A stretch of DNA of 64,000 nucleotides from Pseudocolwellia agarivorans (GTDB lineage Bacteria; Pseudomonadota; Gammaproteobacteria; Enterobacterales; Alteromonadaceae): contig NZ_MUZU01000001.1 of NCBI RefSeq assembly GCF_002000085.1, positions 620,001 through 684,000 on the forward strand. Direction: 5' to 3'. The notes beneath the pieces were generated by a model that was given only the letters and a program-made list of their open reading frames with translations, did no database searches and had not been told where the DNA came from. Every line of letters begins with the position of its first letter. Positions within the stretch are counted from its first letter, which is position 1. The translations under genes and the position numbers were made by a program. Shown piece by piece: positions 1-8,004 of the stretch.

Positions 1-985
1 TTTTACTTGTTAACCCGGCAAAATAACCAAAATGAAGTTTTCTAAAACTATCGTCAATCACCATTAATACGTTAGCCTCTCGAATATCTTGCATGAAGGT
101 TGTTTTACCTGAGTTTTTATCAAAGGTAACCATATTCGAATACTCGCTATTCAATGGATTGGGTGTATCAACCTCTCCGTAAAAAGTAATATCCATTTTA
201 GGTTCAAATGGTAAAACTAAATAAGTCGGTTTAAAACTGTCTATTTCACTTTTAGATTTTTCATATAAACTTTGAATAGATAAGCCAGTATTGTGTAAAG
301 GCGCTATCATTTCGTATGGCTCTTCAATAACATGCTCTGTTACCTCATGAGCTACTAATAAAATATTCCAATACGCACCAGTAAAAGCCAATATCAATAA
401 AACAGGTGAAGCACTAATGCCCACCATTTTGTGTAAATCACTAAAAAATATGCGCGCGGCAAGTTTTATTCTCAACGTAAAAAAATGTTGCCAAAATTTA
501 CGATATAAAATAATACCGCTGATCCCCAAAAATAGCAGAATTAACGAAACAATCGCGCCAATAAACATGCCTTTGGTTTCTAGTAAAAACTTATAGTGTA
601 AGTCTAATAACCAATCGGTAAGGTCGTCGCTCGTACCTACAGGCTCAGACAACATTTCACCGCTGTACTGATTTAAATAGACCTTAGCCCAAACATGAGT
701 GCCACGTTCAATTAAGTAAGCGGTATCGGTTCTACTTTTATCATCAAAAATTTCCCATGTTGCAACTTCATATTTTGGGTTATTTTTTTGAACATTAGTA
801 ATAAGCGTATCAAGCGATAAGCGTTGCTGTGTACTGTCAACATTCACAGTCATTTTATTAGGCATTAACCATGCGTCTAACTCGGTTTTAAATACCAATA
901 TACTGCCTGTTATTGAAATAATAATAACAGGCAGTATCGCGATAAGTGCACCAATTGAATGCCATTTAAATAATTTTTTTCTCAT
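1..985 (-). CDS. PepSY-associated membrane protein, 3' end cut by window
   Basis: The reading frame starts with ATG at 985 (protein begins MRKKLFKWHSIGALIAIL) and stays open to the window edge, giving about 328 residues without a stop. An N-terminal membrane segment (about residues 8-32), a periplasmic region, a hydrophobic segment near the motif GMFIGAIVSLILLFLGISG and another near residue 185-205 are visible. This is the layout of PepSY-TM proteins that accompany TonB-dependent siderophore receptors and are thought to act in the inner membrane in reduction or handling of imported ferric chelates. The expected last membrane helix lies outside the window. It follows the receptor gene on the same strand, but a terminator-like hairpin separates them. 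The family call is good; the electron donor or ligand is unknown. Confidence 0.8.
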   Translation of the reverse strand, partial: MRKKLFKWHSIGALIAILPVIIISITGSILVFKTELDAWLMPNKMTVNVDSTQQRLSLDTLITNVQKNNPKYEVATWEIFDDKSRTDTAYLIERGTHVWAKVYLNQYSGEMLSEPVGTSDDLTDWLLDLHYKFLLETKGMFIGAIVSLILLFLGISGIILYRKFWQHFFTLRIKLAARIFFSDLHKMVGISASPVLLILAFTGAYWNILLVAHEVTEHVIEEPYEMIAPLHNTGLSIQSLYEKSKSEIDSFKPTYLVLPFEPKMDITFYGEVDTPNPLNSEYSNMVTFDKNSGKTTFMQDIREANVLMVIDDSFRKLHFGYFAGLTSK

Positions 986-1028
986 AAAACCTAACCAATA
1001 AAGTACATATAACTGACTTTCTAAAAAC

Positions 1029-1057
1029 AAAAAAGTGGCGCAGAAAAACTACGCCAC
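1029..1057 (-). terminator. Rho-independent terminator after the TonB receptor
   Basis: On the minus strand GTGGCG and CGCCAC pair, extended by a further three base pairs with one mismatch around a five-base loop. Six T residues follow the stem. It lies just past the receptor stop codon and before the PepSY gene, so it may attenuate rather than block read-through into that gene. Confidence 0.7.
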
Positions 1058-1083
1058 AAAATAATTAAGGTATTAATTTTTAT

Positions 1084-3219
1084 TTATAATTTCCACGTTA
1101 CCGTAGCACTGTAGTTGGTAGGTGCGCCGTAATAACTTTGTGCCCAATATAAGCTGTTCAGGTATTTTTTATCCGTCACGTTATTTGCGTTAACCGTTAC
1201 AGACACATTGTTGGTAAATTCGTACCTCGCCATTAAATTAACCACTTCGTAAGCTTTTTGTGTCGTTATTATTGCTTGACCTGCATTAGAAAACCCTTCT
1301 CCCACAACACCTTGATCGCGTGAAATATCATCTTGCCAGCGCATGTTTACACCTAACGTTAAGCCTTCAACTTTAGGTACGTTATAAGTAGCAGCAACTT
1401 TAATTAAAGTATCAGGGGTATAGTCAGCAATAATATTTTCACCTGAAATACTAAAGTCAGTAATACCGGCGCTGATTTGTAATCCTTGTGCAAGTTGCCC
1501 TGCCACTTCAAATTCATAGCCATGACTTGATACACCATCAACACCGATATAACGTTGTTTATCAATAGGTAAAGAAAGCGTTCTAGGATCTAGCGCGGCA
1601 ACATTAACTTGCTCGGTGTCAAAATAAGCAAAGCTAGCGATTAATAACTCATCATAAAATGAATGTTTAATACCTATTTCTTTATTTTTACCGGTAACAG
1701 GATCAAGTAGCTTATCGTTAATATCTTGCGCAGTTTGAGAAACAAAGGTTTCAGTATAACTAGCGTATGCCATTAACTCAGGTGTCATTTGATATACCAA
1801 ACCAAGATAAGGAATAAATTCTGCGGCTTCAGTATTTTGCTCAACACTGTAAGATGTACCTGTGGCTTCCCAGTCGTTATATCTACTACCAACAATAGCG
1901 TTAAAATTATCAAGTACATTAAAACGTGCCGTAAAATAAACAGCTTTTTGCTTATTACTTACATCACTTCCTGCAGGAGCATCTTTCAATGTTGCTCTAG
2001 TAGCATTGCCATCCCAGTCTTCTAAAGCTGGCATTTCAGGAAAACCATTACCTGTGGTGTAGTCATATAAAGAACCTTCAATGTAACTCATTTGAGCAAA
2101 GTTGATCCCAGCAACAAGTTCATGCGAGCGCCCAAAAAGATTAAAATCACCAGAAATATAAGCATCAAATAAGGTATGTTCGTCATCTTTAATATATTCG
2201 CTTGCATAACCGGTTAGCCCTAATCCGGTGTCTTTATTCGGTGTACCATAAACGTAAAACAACTCACTATCTTCATCCGTTGTTCTACGTGAATAAGTGC
2301 TTCGTAAGCTCCAGTTATTATTAAAATAATGGTTTAGTTCTACGACTGTATTATTTTTTATTACATTCCAATAAGACCAATCAGCCGACGTATTAATAGA
2401 AGAATCAAAATCAGTCGCTGAACCATCGGTATAGTAAAGTGGATTAGCTCCCCAAAGATTGCCTGTTGCTTCACTTTTGTTATAGCTATGGCTAATAGAA
2501 ATATTAGTACTGTCAGACAACTCAGCTTCAACAAAGCCGTAAAGTACCGACTTATCTTTTTCATAACGGTCTAGATACGACTCGGTTTCGTGCTGTACAG
2601 CAACAAATCTAACACCAACAGATTCAGAAACCGGTGTAGACACATCTACTTCTAAGCGTCTGTTGTTCCATGATCCTACCGTGCCATTCACACTAATTTG
2701 TGTATCGCTAGTTGCTCTTTTACGAATAAAGTTAACGGTAGCTGATGGATTACCTACTCCTGTCATTAAACCATTTGCACCACGAATAACTTCAACGCGT
2801 TCATAAATAGCCGTATCTTCATCTGAATGGCTATTACCTGATGTTAACGGCAAACCAACGCCATCAACCTGAAAGTTTGTCACGTCAAAACCCCGTGCAG
2901 TGTAATAAGTTCTATCGGTTTCAATACGTTCAATATTTAAACCTGTTGCGGTATCAAGTGCAGAGTTAATATCTTTTAATTGATAGTCGGCCATTTGAGC
3001 ATTACTAATAACAGAAACTGACTGTGGTATTTCAATAATTGAAAGGTCGAGCCTTGAAGCTCCGCCCACTTTATTGGCAGCGTAGCCATCAATATAAGTT
3101 CCTGTAACCTCTATTTTTTCAACATTATTCTCTTTATTTTCAGTTACTTCATCAAAGGCTACACTTGAAGTCGCAAAAAATACCGATACAGCAATAAAAC
3201 TAAATTTAAAGTTATTCAC
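1084..3219 (-). CDS. TonB-dependent siderophore receptor
   Basis: This 711-residue outer-membrane receptor imports a ferric siderophore using energy from TonB-ExbBD. A signal peptide of about 21 residues (ending SSVA) is followed by a TonB-box-like stretch VEKIEVTGT, a plug domain (IPQSVSVISNAQM, then YERVEVIRGANGLMTGVGNPSATVNFIRKR) and a beta barrel ending in the aromatic-rich C-terminus TNYSATVTWKL. The plug sequence resembles the FpvA/FhuE-like ferric-siderophore group, without the extra N-terminal signalling domain. A Fur-box-like sequence lies about 85-100 bases upstream, so iron repression is likely. The neighbouring PepSY gene supports the role. The cognate siderophore cannot be read from sequence. 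Confidence 0.93.
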   Translation of the reverse strand: MNNFKFSFIAVSVFFATSSVAFDEVTENKENNVEKIEVTGTYIDGYAANKVGGASRLDLSIIEIPQSVSVISNAQMADYQLKDINSALDTATGLNIERIETDRTYYTARGFDVTNFQVDGVGLPLTSGNSHSDEDTAIYERVEVIRGANGLMTGVGNPSATVNFIRKRATSDTQISVNGTVGSWNNRRLEVDVSTPVSESVGVRFVAVQHETESYLDRYEKDKSVLYGFVEAELSDSTNISISHSYNKSEATGNLWGANPLYYTDGSATDFDSSINTSADWSYWNVIKNNTVVELNHYFNNNWSLRSTYSRRTTDEDSELFYVYGTPNKDTGLGLTGYASEYIKDDEHTLFDAYISGDFNLFGRSHELVAGINFAQMSYIEGSLYDYTTGNGFPEMPALEDWDGNATRATLKDAPAGSDVSNKQKAVYFTARFNVLDNFNAIVGSRYNDWEATGTSYSVEQNTEAAEFIPYLGLVYQMTPELMAYASYTETFVSQTAQDINDKLLDPVTGKNKEIGIKHSFYDELLIASFAYFDTEQVNVAALDPRTLSLPIDKQRYIGVDGVSSHGYEFEVAGQLAQGLQISAGITDFSISGENIIADYTPDTLIKVAATYNVPKVEGLTLGVNMRWQDDISRDQGVVGEGFSNAGQAIITTQKAYEVVNLMARYEFTNNVSVTVNANNVTDKKYLNSLYWAQSYYGAPTNYSATVTWKL

Positions 3220-3302
3220 AAATACTCTCTTAAGGTTAACGTAACAATTACACTCATTAAAAAATTAGTGAGCATTATAACGACAACCAAAACAATGTAA
3301 AC

Positions 3303-3321
3303 ACAAATAACAATCACTATC
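3303..3321 (-). promoter_or_regulatory. Candidate Fur box upstream of TonB receptor
   Basis: Read on the minus strand, GATAGTGATTGTTATTTGT matches the 19-base Fur consensus GATAATGATAATCATTATC at about 12 positions, best in the left half. It is 84-102 bases upstream of the receptor start. The match is moderate, much weaker than the Fur box at 58246. Confidence 0.45.
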
Positions 3322-3438
3322 ATTTAGATTTAATAAAAAATCAATTATAATCGGTTTTATTCTTACTTTTTTTATTCAAAAAGTTCAGGTAAATTACTTG
3401 ATGTAAGACAATGAAAGTTAAAATAAAAAGGAAGTAAA

Positions 3439-3804
3439 ATGGAACATTTTGTAGGAACATTTAAGAAGTATGCTGATTTTAAAGGAAGAGCAAGACGTAA
3501 AGAATATTGGATGTTTATCCTTTTCTATTTAATTATCATCATCGGGTTATCTATTGTTGATTACACTATCGGCACCGGGTTCTTATCATCTATATTCAGT
3601 TTAGTTATGTTTGTTCCTTCGTTAAGTATTGCTGCTCGTCGTTTACACGATACTGGCCGCACAGGATGGTGGCAATTAATCTACTTAGTACCACTTGTCG
3701 GTTTAATTGTTATGTTGATTTTCTTAACACAAGACAGTCACGATGCTAACGATTACGGCCAAAACCCTAAGACAGCTGAAACGAATGACGCTGAGCTAGC
3801 GTAA
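3439..3804 (+). CDS. DUF805 small membrane protein
   Basis: This 121-residue protein has the DUF805 pattern: an N-terminal segment FKKYADFKGRARRKEYW, hydrophobic helices at about residues 24-42, 47-65 and 78-96, and the conserved SIAARRLHDTGRTGWWQLI motif between them, followed by a short acidic tail. A clear ribosome site (AAGGAAG) precedes the ATG. Members of this inner-membrane family have no well-established function. It reads away from the TonB receptor and is separated from the next operon by a hairpin, so it appears to be its own unit. Confidence 0.85.
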   Translation: MEHFVGTFKKYADFKGRARRKEYWMFILFYLIIIIGLSIVDYTIGTGFLSSIFSLVMFVPSLSIAARRLHDTGRTGWWQLIYLVPLVGLIVMLIFLTQDSHDANDYGQNPKTAETNDAELA

Positions 3805-3839
3805 TTAAATAAAAAGGTACAAACAGCTTAGTTATTAAA

Positions 3840-3864
3840 GTCACGAGTGCAATACACTTGTGAC
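3840..3864 (+). terminator. Hairpin after the DUF805 gene, possible terminator
   Basis: GTCACGAGTG and CACTTGTGAC form a 10-base-pair stem (one G-U pair) around the loop CAATA. The following tract TTATCCCCC is poor in T, so termination is possible but not certain. Confidence 0.4.
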
Positions 3865-3939
3865 TTATCCCCCTTTCTTAGAAACTCTTTACCACTTAAA
3901 GGTAAGCACTCTACGTAAACTTAAAGTTCATAACTAATT

Positions 3940-3972
3940 CTTAAGTTTACCTTAAGTTTCACCTCATATACT
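3940..3972 (+). promoter_or_regulatory. PmrA/QseB-type operator and promoter of the metal/redox operon
   Basis: CTTAAGTTTACCTTAAG (3940-3956) is a direct repeat CTTAAG-N5-CTTAAG with 11-base spacing, the form known for PmrA/QseB-family response regulators. A -10-like TATACT follows at 3967-3972, so the repeat occupies the -35 position, as expected for activation. The operon downstream encodes an OmpR-type regulator of that family (7345-8004), suggesting autoregulation. Regulator identity is inferred. Confidence 0.65.
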
Positions 3973-3999
3973 CGATGTATTATTAACATGGAGACACTT

Positions 4000-4521
4000 A
4001 TGGCTTTTCTTCCGAGCGCTAAAACATCAACAATTACCTCTTTATTGTGGGTAATAATTATCGCCATTTTTTCTCCGCTCTCTTATAGTGGAGAAGCTGG
4101 TAACAACACACAAAACGAATTAGATGCATTATTAGCGAAACACAAAGGCAAAGTAATTTATATTGATTTTTGGGCGTCGTGGTGTGGCCCTTGCCGTAAG
4201 TCTTTCCCTTGGATGAACAAAGTTCAATCTTCATATAATTCAGACCAATTTACTGTTATTAGTATTAATCTTGATAATGAAAAAACGTTAGCTGAAACAT
4301 TTTTACAGTCTACGCCGGCTAATTTTCCTGTTATTTATGATCCTAAAGGAACTCTGGCTAAAAAGTTTAAAGTAAAAGGCATGCCCAGCAGTTACTTAAT
4401 AAATCAAGACGGTAAAGTAATTAAACGTCATACAGGATTTTTTAGTGCAAAAATCACAAATTATGAACAAGAAATTGATCAATTAATCGCTTCTTCACCT
4501 AATAATTTAGCAACAATGTAG
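4000..4521 (+). CDS. TlpA-like thioredoxin-fold protein
   Basis: I place the start at the ATG at 4000 rather than the in-frame ATG at 3988, because GGAG at 3990-3993 sits at the right distance from 4000. The protein (173 residues) has a hydrophobic N-terminal export segment (about residues 11-29), then a thioredoxin fold with FWASWCGPCRKSFPW (Cys62-Gly-Pro-Cys65) and the cis-proline segment KGMPSSYLI. It should act in the periplasm as a thiol-disulfide oxidoreductase, possibly keeping cysteines of a partner reduced. The next gene encodes a small lipoprotein with a terminal Cys-Gly-Cys, an obvious candidate partner (inference). It is the first gene of the operon running to 11195. Confidence 0.85.
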   Translation: MAFLPSAKTSTITSLLWVIIIAIFSPLSYSGEAGNNTQNELDALLAKHKGKVIYIDFWASWCGPCRKSFPWMNKVQSSYNSDQFTVISINLDNEKTLAETFLQSTPANFPVIYDPKGTLAKKFKVKGMPSSYLINQDGKVIKRHTGFFSAKITNYEQEIDQLIASSPNNLATM

Positions 4522-4529
4522 GAAACATT

Positions 4530-4754
4530 ATGAAAAATTATAAACATACAATACTTATCGTTAGCCTTGTCGCGCTAACCTCTGCTTGTAGTAGCTTAGG
4601 CGTACAACCGTGGGAAAGAGACTTATTAGCTAAAGACGAAATGGCGTTAAATTCATCTCCTATTGATGCTTCTCTTGATGATCATATTTATTTCAGTAAA
4701 GAATCATCAAGTGGCGGACGAGGTTTTGCTGGTGGAGGTTGCGGATGCAATTAA
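4530..4754 (+). CDS. DUF4266 small lipoprotein with C-terminal GGGCGCN
   Basis: This 74-residue protein starts with a lipoprotein signal (LVALTSAC, lipid-bearing Cys20), leaving a mature chain of about 55 residues. The mature part contains VQPWERDLLAKDEM and ends in a glycine-rich tail, SSSGGRGFAGGGCGCN. This matches the DUF4266 family as I recall it: a short lipoprotein with a conserved W-E-R-x-x-L-A segment and a terminal Cys-Gly-Cys-Asn. The function is unknown. The paired cysteines may bind a metal or be redox partners of the thioredoxin-like protein encoded 8 bases upstream. Its 3' end overlaps the start of the DUF3570 gene, so the two are translationally coupled. Confidence 0.85.
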   Translation: MKNYKHTILIVSLVALTSACSSLGVQPWERDLLAKDEMALNSSPIDASLDDHIYFSKESSSGGRGFAGGGCGCN

Positions 4755-6019
4755 TTAATAATAAAAAGCCTAGCAAAAACAAGGTAAATATCACCCAGTT
4801 ACTTACCGTGGCAACTTGTACTTTATTAGGCACATCAGCCCAAGCTGAAGAAGAAAAAAGCTGGGAGTTTGACACTGCCCTGATGTACTACGGCGAAACA
4901 GATCGAGTACAGGCAACTGAATTAATTTTAGCGGGCACTAAAACGTTTGAAGATGAAAAAACACTAAACCTAAAACTAACGGTTGATGCGCTTACTGGTG
5001 CTTCAGCTAATGGTGCGGTGGCACAGCCAAACGTACAAACATTTACGCGTCCTTCTGGCAAAGAGTCTTTTAATACACCTGCAAATGAAACGCCTTTAGA
5101 TGATACTTTCCGCGATACACGTTTGCAGTTTAATGCGCAATGGACACAGCCGTTTGCTGAAGATTATAGAATAAGTGGTGGCTTACATTTATCAAAAGAA
5201 TATGATTATTTATCGGTAGGATTAAACGCTAATATTGCACGAGATTTTAATCAAAAAAACACCACCTTATCTGCTGGTGTTGCTTATAGTAACGACACCA
5301 TAACACCTGAAGGTGACATACCAACGGCTTTTGCTGAAATGGTTCCTCCTGGTAATGAATTAAATCGCTCTGGTACTGAAGACGATAAAACCACAGTAGA
5401 TTTACTATTAGGTGTTACGCAAGTTATTGACCGACAAACGATTATGCAATTTAACTATTCATACTCACAAGTAGACGGTTACTTAACCGACCCATTTAAA
5501 GTGGTTAGTTTAGTTAATTCAAACGGCATGTCGGAAAAACAGCTTTATGAAAATAGGCCTGATAAACGCGTAAAAAATAGTATTTTTTGGCAAACAAAAC
5601 ATCATTTTTTATCCAATTCTATTATCGATTTTTCTTATCGCTATTTTTGGGATGACTGGGAAATAACATCTCATACGGTAGATGCACGTTATAGAATTCC
5701 ATTAGGCGATAGTTATATTGAGCCGCATATACGTTACTACACTCAAGATGCTGCAGAGTTCTATCAACCATTTCAGTTAAGTAGCAATCCATTACCTAGC
5801 TATATGAGCGCAGATTATCGACTAGGTAAAATGGATGGTATAACGGTAGGTGTAAAATACGGTATGCCGATGAAAAACAATACTGAGCTTTCATTCAGAT
5901 TAGAGTTTTTCCAGCAATCATCTAAGAGTACAGGCGTAGAGGAACCCGGCGTATTAAACGAAGTTGATTTATACCCAAGTATAAACGCCGTTGTAGCACA
6001 GGTAAGTTACAGTTTTTAG
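4745..6019 (+). CDS. DUF3570 outer-membrane beta-barrel protein
   Basis: I choose the ATG at 4745 because GGAGG at 4734-4738 is six bases upstream; an in-frame TTG at 4739 would sit on top of that site. The resulting 424-residue protein has a signal peptide ending TSAQA (about residue 33), alternating beta-strand sequence throughout and a terminal aromatic VSYSF, as in outer-membrane barrels. It belongs to the DUF3570 family, commonly encoded next to DUF4266 lipoproteins and thioredoxin-fold proteins. No function is established; a porin-like or anchoring role for the small lipoprotein is inference. It overlaps the preceding gene by 10 bases. Confidence 0.85.
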   Translation: MQLINNKKPSKNKVNITQLLTVATCTLLGTSAQAEEEKSWEFDTALMYYGETDRVQATELILAGTKTFEDEKTLNLKLTVDALTGASANGAVAQPNVQTFTRPSGKESFNTPANETPLDDTFRDTRLQFNAQWTQPFAEDYRISGGLHLSKEYDYLSVGLNANIARDFNQKNTTLSAGVAYSNDTITPEGDIPTAFAEMVPPGNELNRSGTEDDKTTVDLLLGVTQVIDRQTIMQFNYSYSQVDGYLTDPFKVVSLVNSNGMSEKQLYENRPDKRVKNSIFWQTKHHFLSNSIIDFSYRYFWDDWEITSHTVDARYRIPLGDSYIEPHIRYYTQDAAEFYQPFQLSSNPLPSYMSADYRLGKMDGITVGVKYGMPMKNNTELSFRLEFFQQSSKSTGVEEPGVLNEVDLYPSINAVVAQVSYSF

Positions 6020-6034
6020 TAACTAAGTAAAATT

Positions 6035-6071
6035 CGGTAACCTTATTTAAACCAATAAAATAAGGTTACCG
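6035..6071. repeat. Perfect 14-bp inverted repeat between DUF3570 and MCP genes
   Basis: CGGTAACCTTATTT (6035-6048) and AAATAAGGTTACCG (6058-6071) are exact reverse complements around a nine-base loop. There is no T tract after it on either strand. It may be an mRNA-stabilising or processing hairpin separating the first three genes from the regulatory genes, or an operator. Confidence 0.6.
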
Positions 6072-6228
6072 TAAATAATTCAACCGTAATCGATAGAATC
6101 GATATCTTCTATTTATTAAATAATAAAAACGAATATCTTCTCTAACTTCAAAAAAAACACTATAGTTTAGCTGAATATAACTTAAATTATCACGAACTTA
6201 GTGATTTTAATAACTTGAGATGGATATT

Positions 6229-7332
6229 ATGTTTGGTGTAAAAAGTCGTTCTGAAGTGCAAAAATTAAAAGCTGAAATTGAAGTATTAACATTAAAAAAT
6301 AAAGATCTAGAAAAGCAACTTGAACAAATTAATGTTTCCAATGCGAGTTTAGCTGACGATATATCCAACACAGCACAAAAAAATAATAGCCAAGAAGAGT
6401 TACATAAACTGTGTTTACAATCTACCGAGCTTGTTAATCAAATTAGAGAAGAGCTAGCAAATTCGTCTGCCGAGCTTATTACTCATCGAGATTCTTTTCA
6501 GTCATCCCAATTGCTTTTTGATCAAATCAAACAAATGTTAACAAAAACAATAGTATCAACTTCTGAAATATCTAGAGATACAGAACAAGCCTCAAGCTCT
6601 GCTGAACAGCTAAAAACAGTAACTTCAGGTATAAATGATTTTGTTAATATTATTAAAAGCATATCAGACCAAACAAACCTACTTGCTTTAAATGCAGCAA
6701 TAGAAGCAGCAAGAGCTGGTGAACAAGGTAGAGGTTTTGCTGTAGTTGCTGATGAAGTAAGAAACTTAGCACAACGTTCATCTGAAGCATCAAACGAAAT
6801 ATCAAACCTTATTGAACAAGTTAATCAACAAATGGAAGATGTTGTAAGTGGTATACATAATGTAGACACCAAAAGTAATGAAATAAGCACCAGTACTTCT
6901 CAAATAGAAAACACCTCAAATGAAATTGTAGAGTTATCGCAACATATGTATTCAGTGATAACAAACACAGCTGCAGACTCTTTCATACAAACAGTAAAAA
7001 TGGATCATGTTGTTTGGAAACTTGAGGTTTACCAAGTTATGTTGGGAATGTCAGATAAGGCTGTTGATGACTTTGCTGATCACACCATGTGTAGATTAGG
7101 AAAATGGTATTATCAAGGTGAAGGAGCTGAAAAATACTCATCTCACAGCGTATTTAAACAAATAGAGCAACCGCATGCTGAAGTACATAAAAACGGCCTT
7201 GATGCATTAACCGCACATATTAATGGTGATACAGAACAAACAATAACAAGTTTAGCTTTAATGGAAAATGCCAGCTTTAAAGTCGTTGATTTACTCTCGT
7301 TATTATCCAAACAAATTTCAAGTAATACATAA
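6229..7332 (+). CDS. Soluble chemoreceptor with C-terminal CZB zinc-binding domain
   Basis: The start at ATG 6229 ([10 protein letters not shown]) is preferred over ATG 6220, whose only GAG lies directly against it. The 367-residue protein has no membrane segment. An N-terminal coiled coil (about residues 5-60) precedes a methyl-accepting signalling hairpin with [16 protein letters not shown] and [15 protein letters not shown] (about 147-185). The C-terminal CZB domain has His260, the signature [13 protein letters not shown] with His285 and Cys288, and His316/His320 in PHAEVH. CZB domains bind zinc and in known receptors sense zinc or oxidants through the Cys. Sitting 12 bases ahead of the response regulator gene, it may report metal or oxidant status to CheA or feed the local two-component system (inference). 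Confidence 0.9.
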   Translation: MFGVKSRSEVQKLKAEIEVLTLKNKDLEKQLEQINVSNASLADDISNTAQKNNSQEELHKLCLQSTELVNQIREELANSSAELITHRDSFQSSQLLFDQIKQMLTKTIVSTSEISRDTEQASSSAEQLKTVTSGINDFVNIIKSISDQTNLLALNAAIEAARAGEQGRGFAVVADEVRNLAQRSSEASNEISNLIEQVNQQMEDVVSGIHNVDTKSNEISTSTSQIENTSNEIVELSQHMYSVITNTAADSFIQTVKMDHVVWKLEVYQVMLGMSDKAVDDFADHTMCRLGKWYYQGEGAEKYSSHSVFKQIEQPHAEVHKNGLDALTAHINGDTEQTITSLALMENASFKVVDLLSLLSKQISSNT

Positions 7333-7344
7333 TAAGAGTACAGC

Positions 7345-8004
7345 ATGAAAATATTATTAGTTGAAGACGATATACCGCTAGCTCAAGGGCTAAAGCAGTC
7401 TTTACGTAATGAAAGCTACACCATTAATTGGGTTGATAAAGGTAATGACGCTGTAAACGCTGTTCTAACAGAAGACTTTGATAGCGTTATTTTAGATTTA
7501 GGCCTGCCTGATATAAATGGTTTAGATGTTTTACGTAAAATTAAAGAAAAAAACAAACATATTCCCGTGCTTATTTTAACGGCAAGAGATGGCGTAGAAA
7601 ACAAAGTAAAAGGATTAGACTTAGGCGCAGAAGACTATCTTGCTAAACCATTTGATATCGCTGAACTGCTCGCAAGGCTAAGAGTAATAGAAAGACGAAT
7701 GGGCACCAATCAAGACAACACCATTGTTATCAACAATATAAAATTAGACACTAAAGCTCAGCAAATATTAATGGATGATGAAAGCGTTAATTTTTCTCGT
7801 AGAGAATACATGATAGTAAAATCACTCATGGAAAATGCGGGTAGAATAAACTCTAAAGCTTCGCTTGAAAACAAGCTATACGAATGGGGCGAAGAAGTTT
7901 GCAGTAATACCATTGAAGTACACGTGCATAACATTCGCAAAAAGCTTCCTAAAACATTTATTAAAACCGTTAGAGGTGTTGGCTATATTGTGAGTAAGGC
8001 GTAA
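7345..8004 (+). CDS. OmpR-family response regulator, PmrA/QseB type
   Basis: This 219-residue regulator has an N-terminal receiver domain with the acidic pair Glu7-Asp8-Asp9, phosphoacceptor Asp51 in VILDLGLPDINGLDVL, the Thr in LILTARDG and Lys in LAKPFD. A winged-helix DNA-binding domain follows, ending EVHVHNIRKKLPKTFIKTVRGVGYIV. The LDLGLP signature and overall pattern place it with PmrA/QseB/TctD-type regulators. The kinase gene begins at the base after its stop codon (TAAATG). A CTTAAG-N5-CTTAAG repeat before the first gene of the operon is the likely binding site. Confidence 0.93.
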   Translation: MKILLVEDDIPLAQGLKQSLRNESYTINWVDKGNDAVNAVLTEDFDSVILDLGLPDINGLDVLRKIKEKNKHIPVLILTARDGVENKVKGLDLGAEDYLAKPFDIAELLARLRVIERRMGTNQDNTIVINNIKLDTKAQQILMDDESVNFSRREYMIVKSLMENAGRINSKASLENKLYEWGEEVCSNTIEVHVHNIRKKLPKTFIKTVRGVGYIVSKA

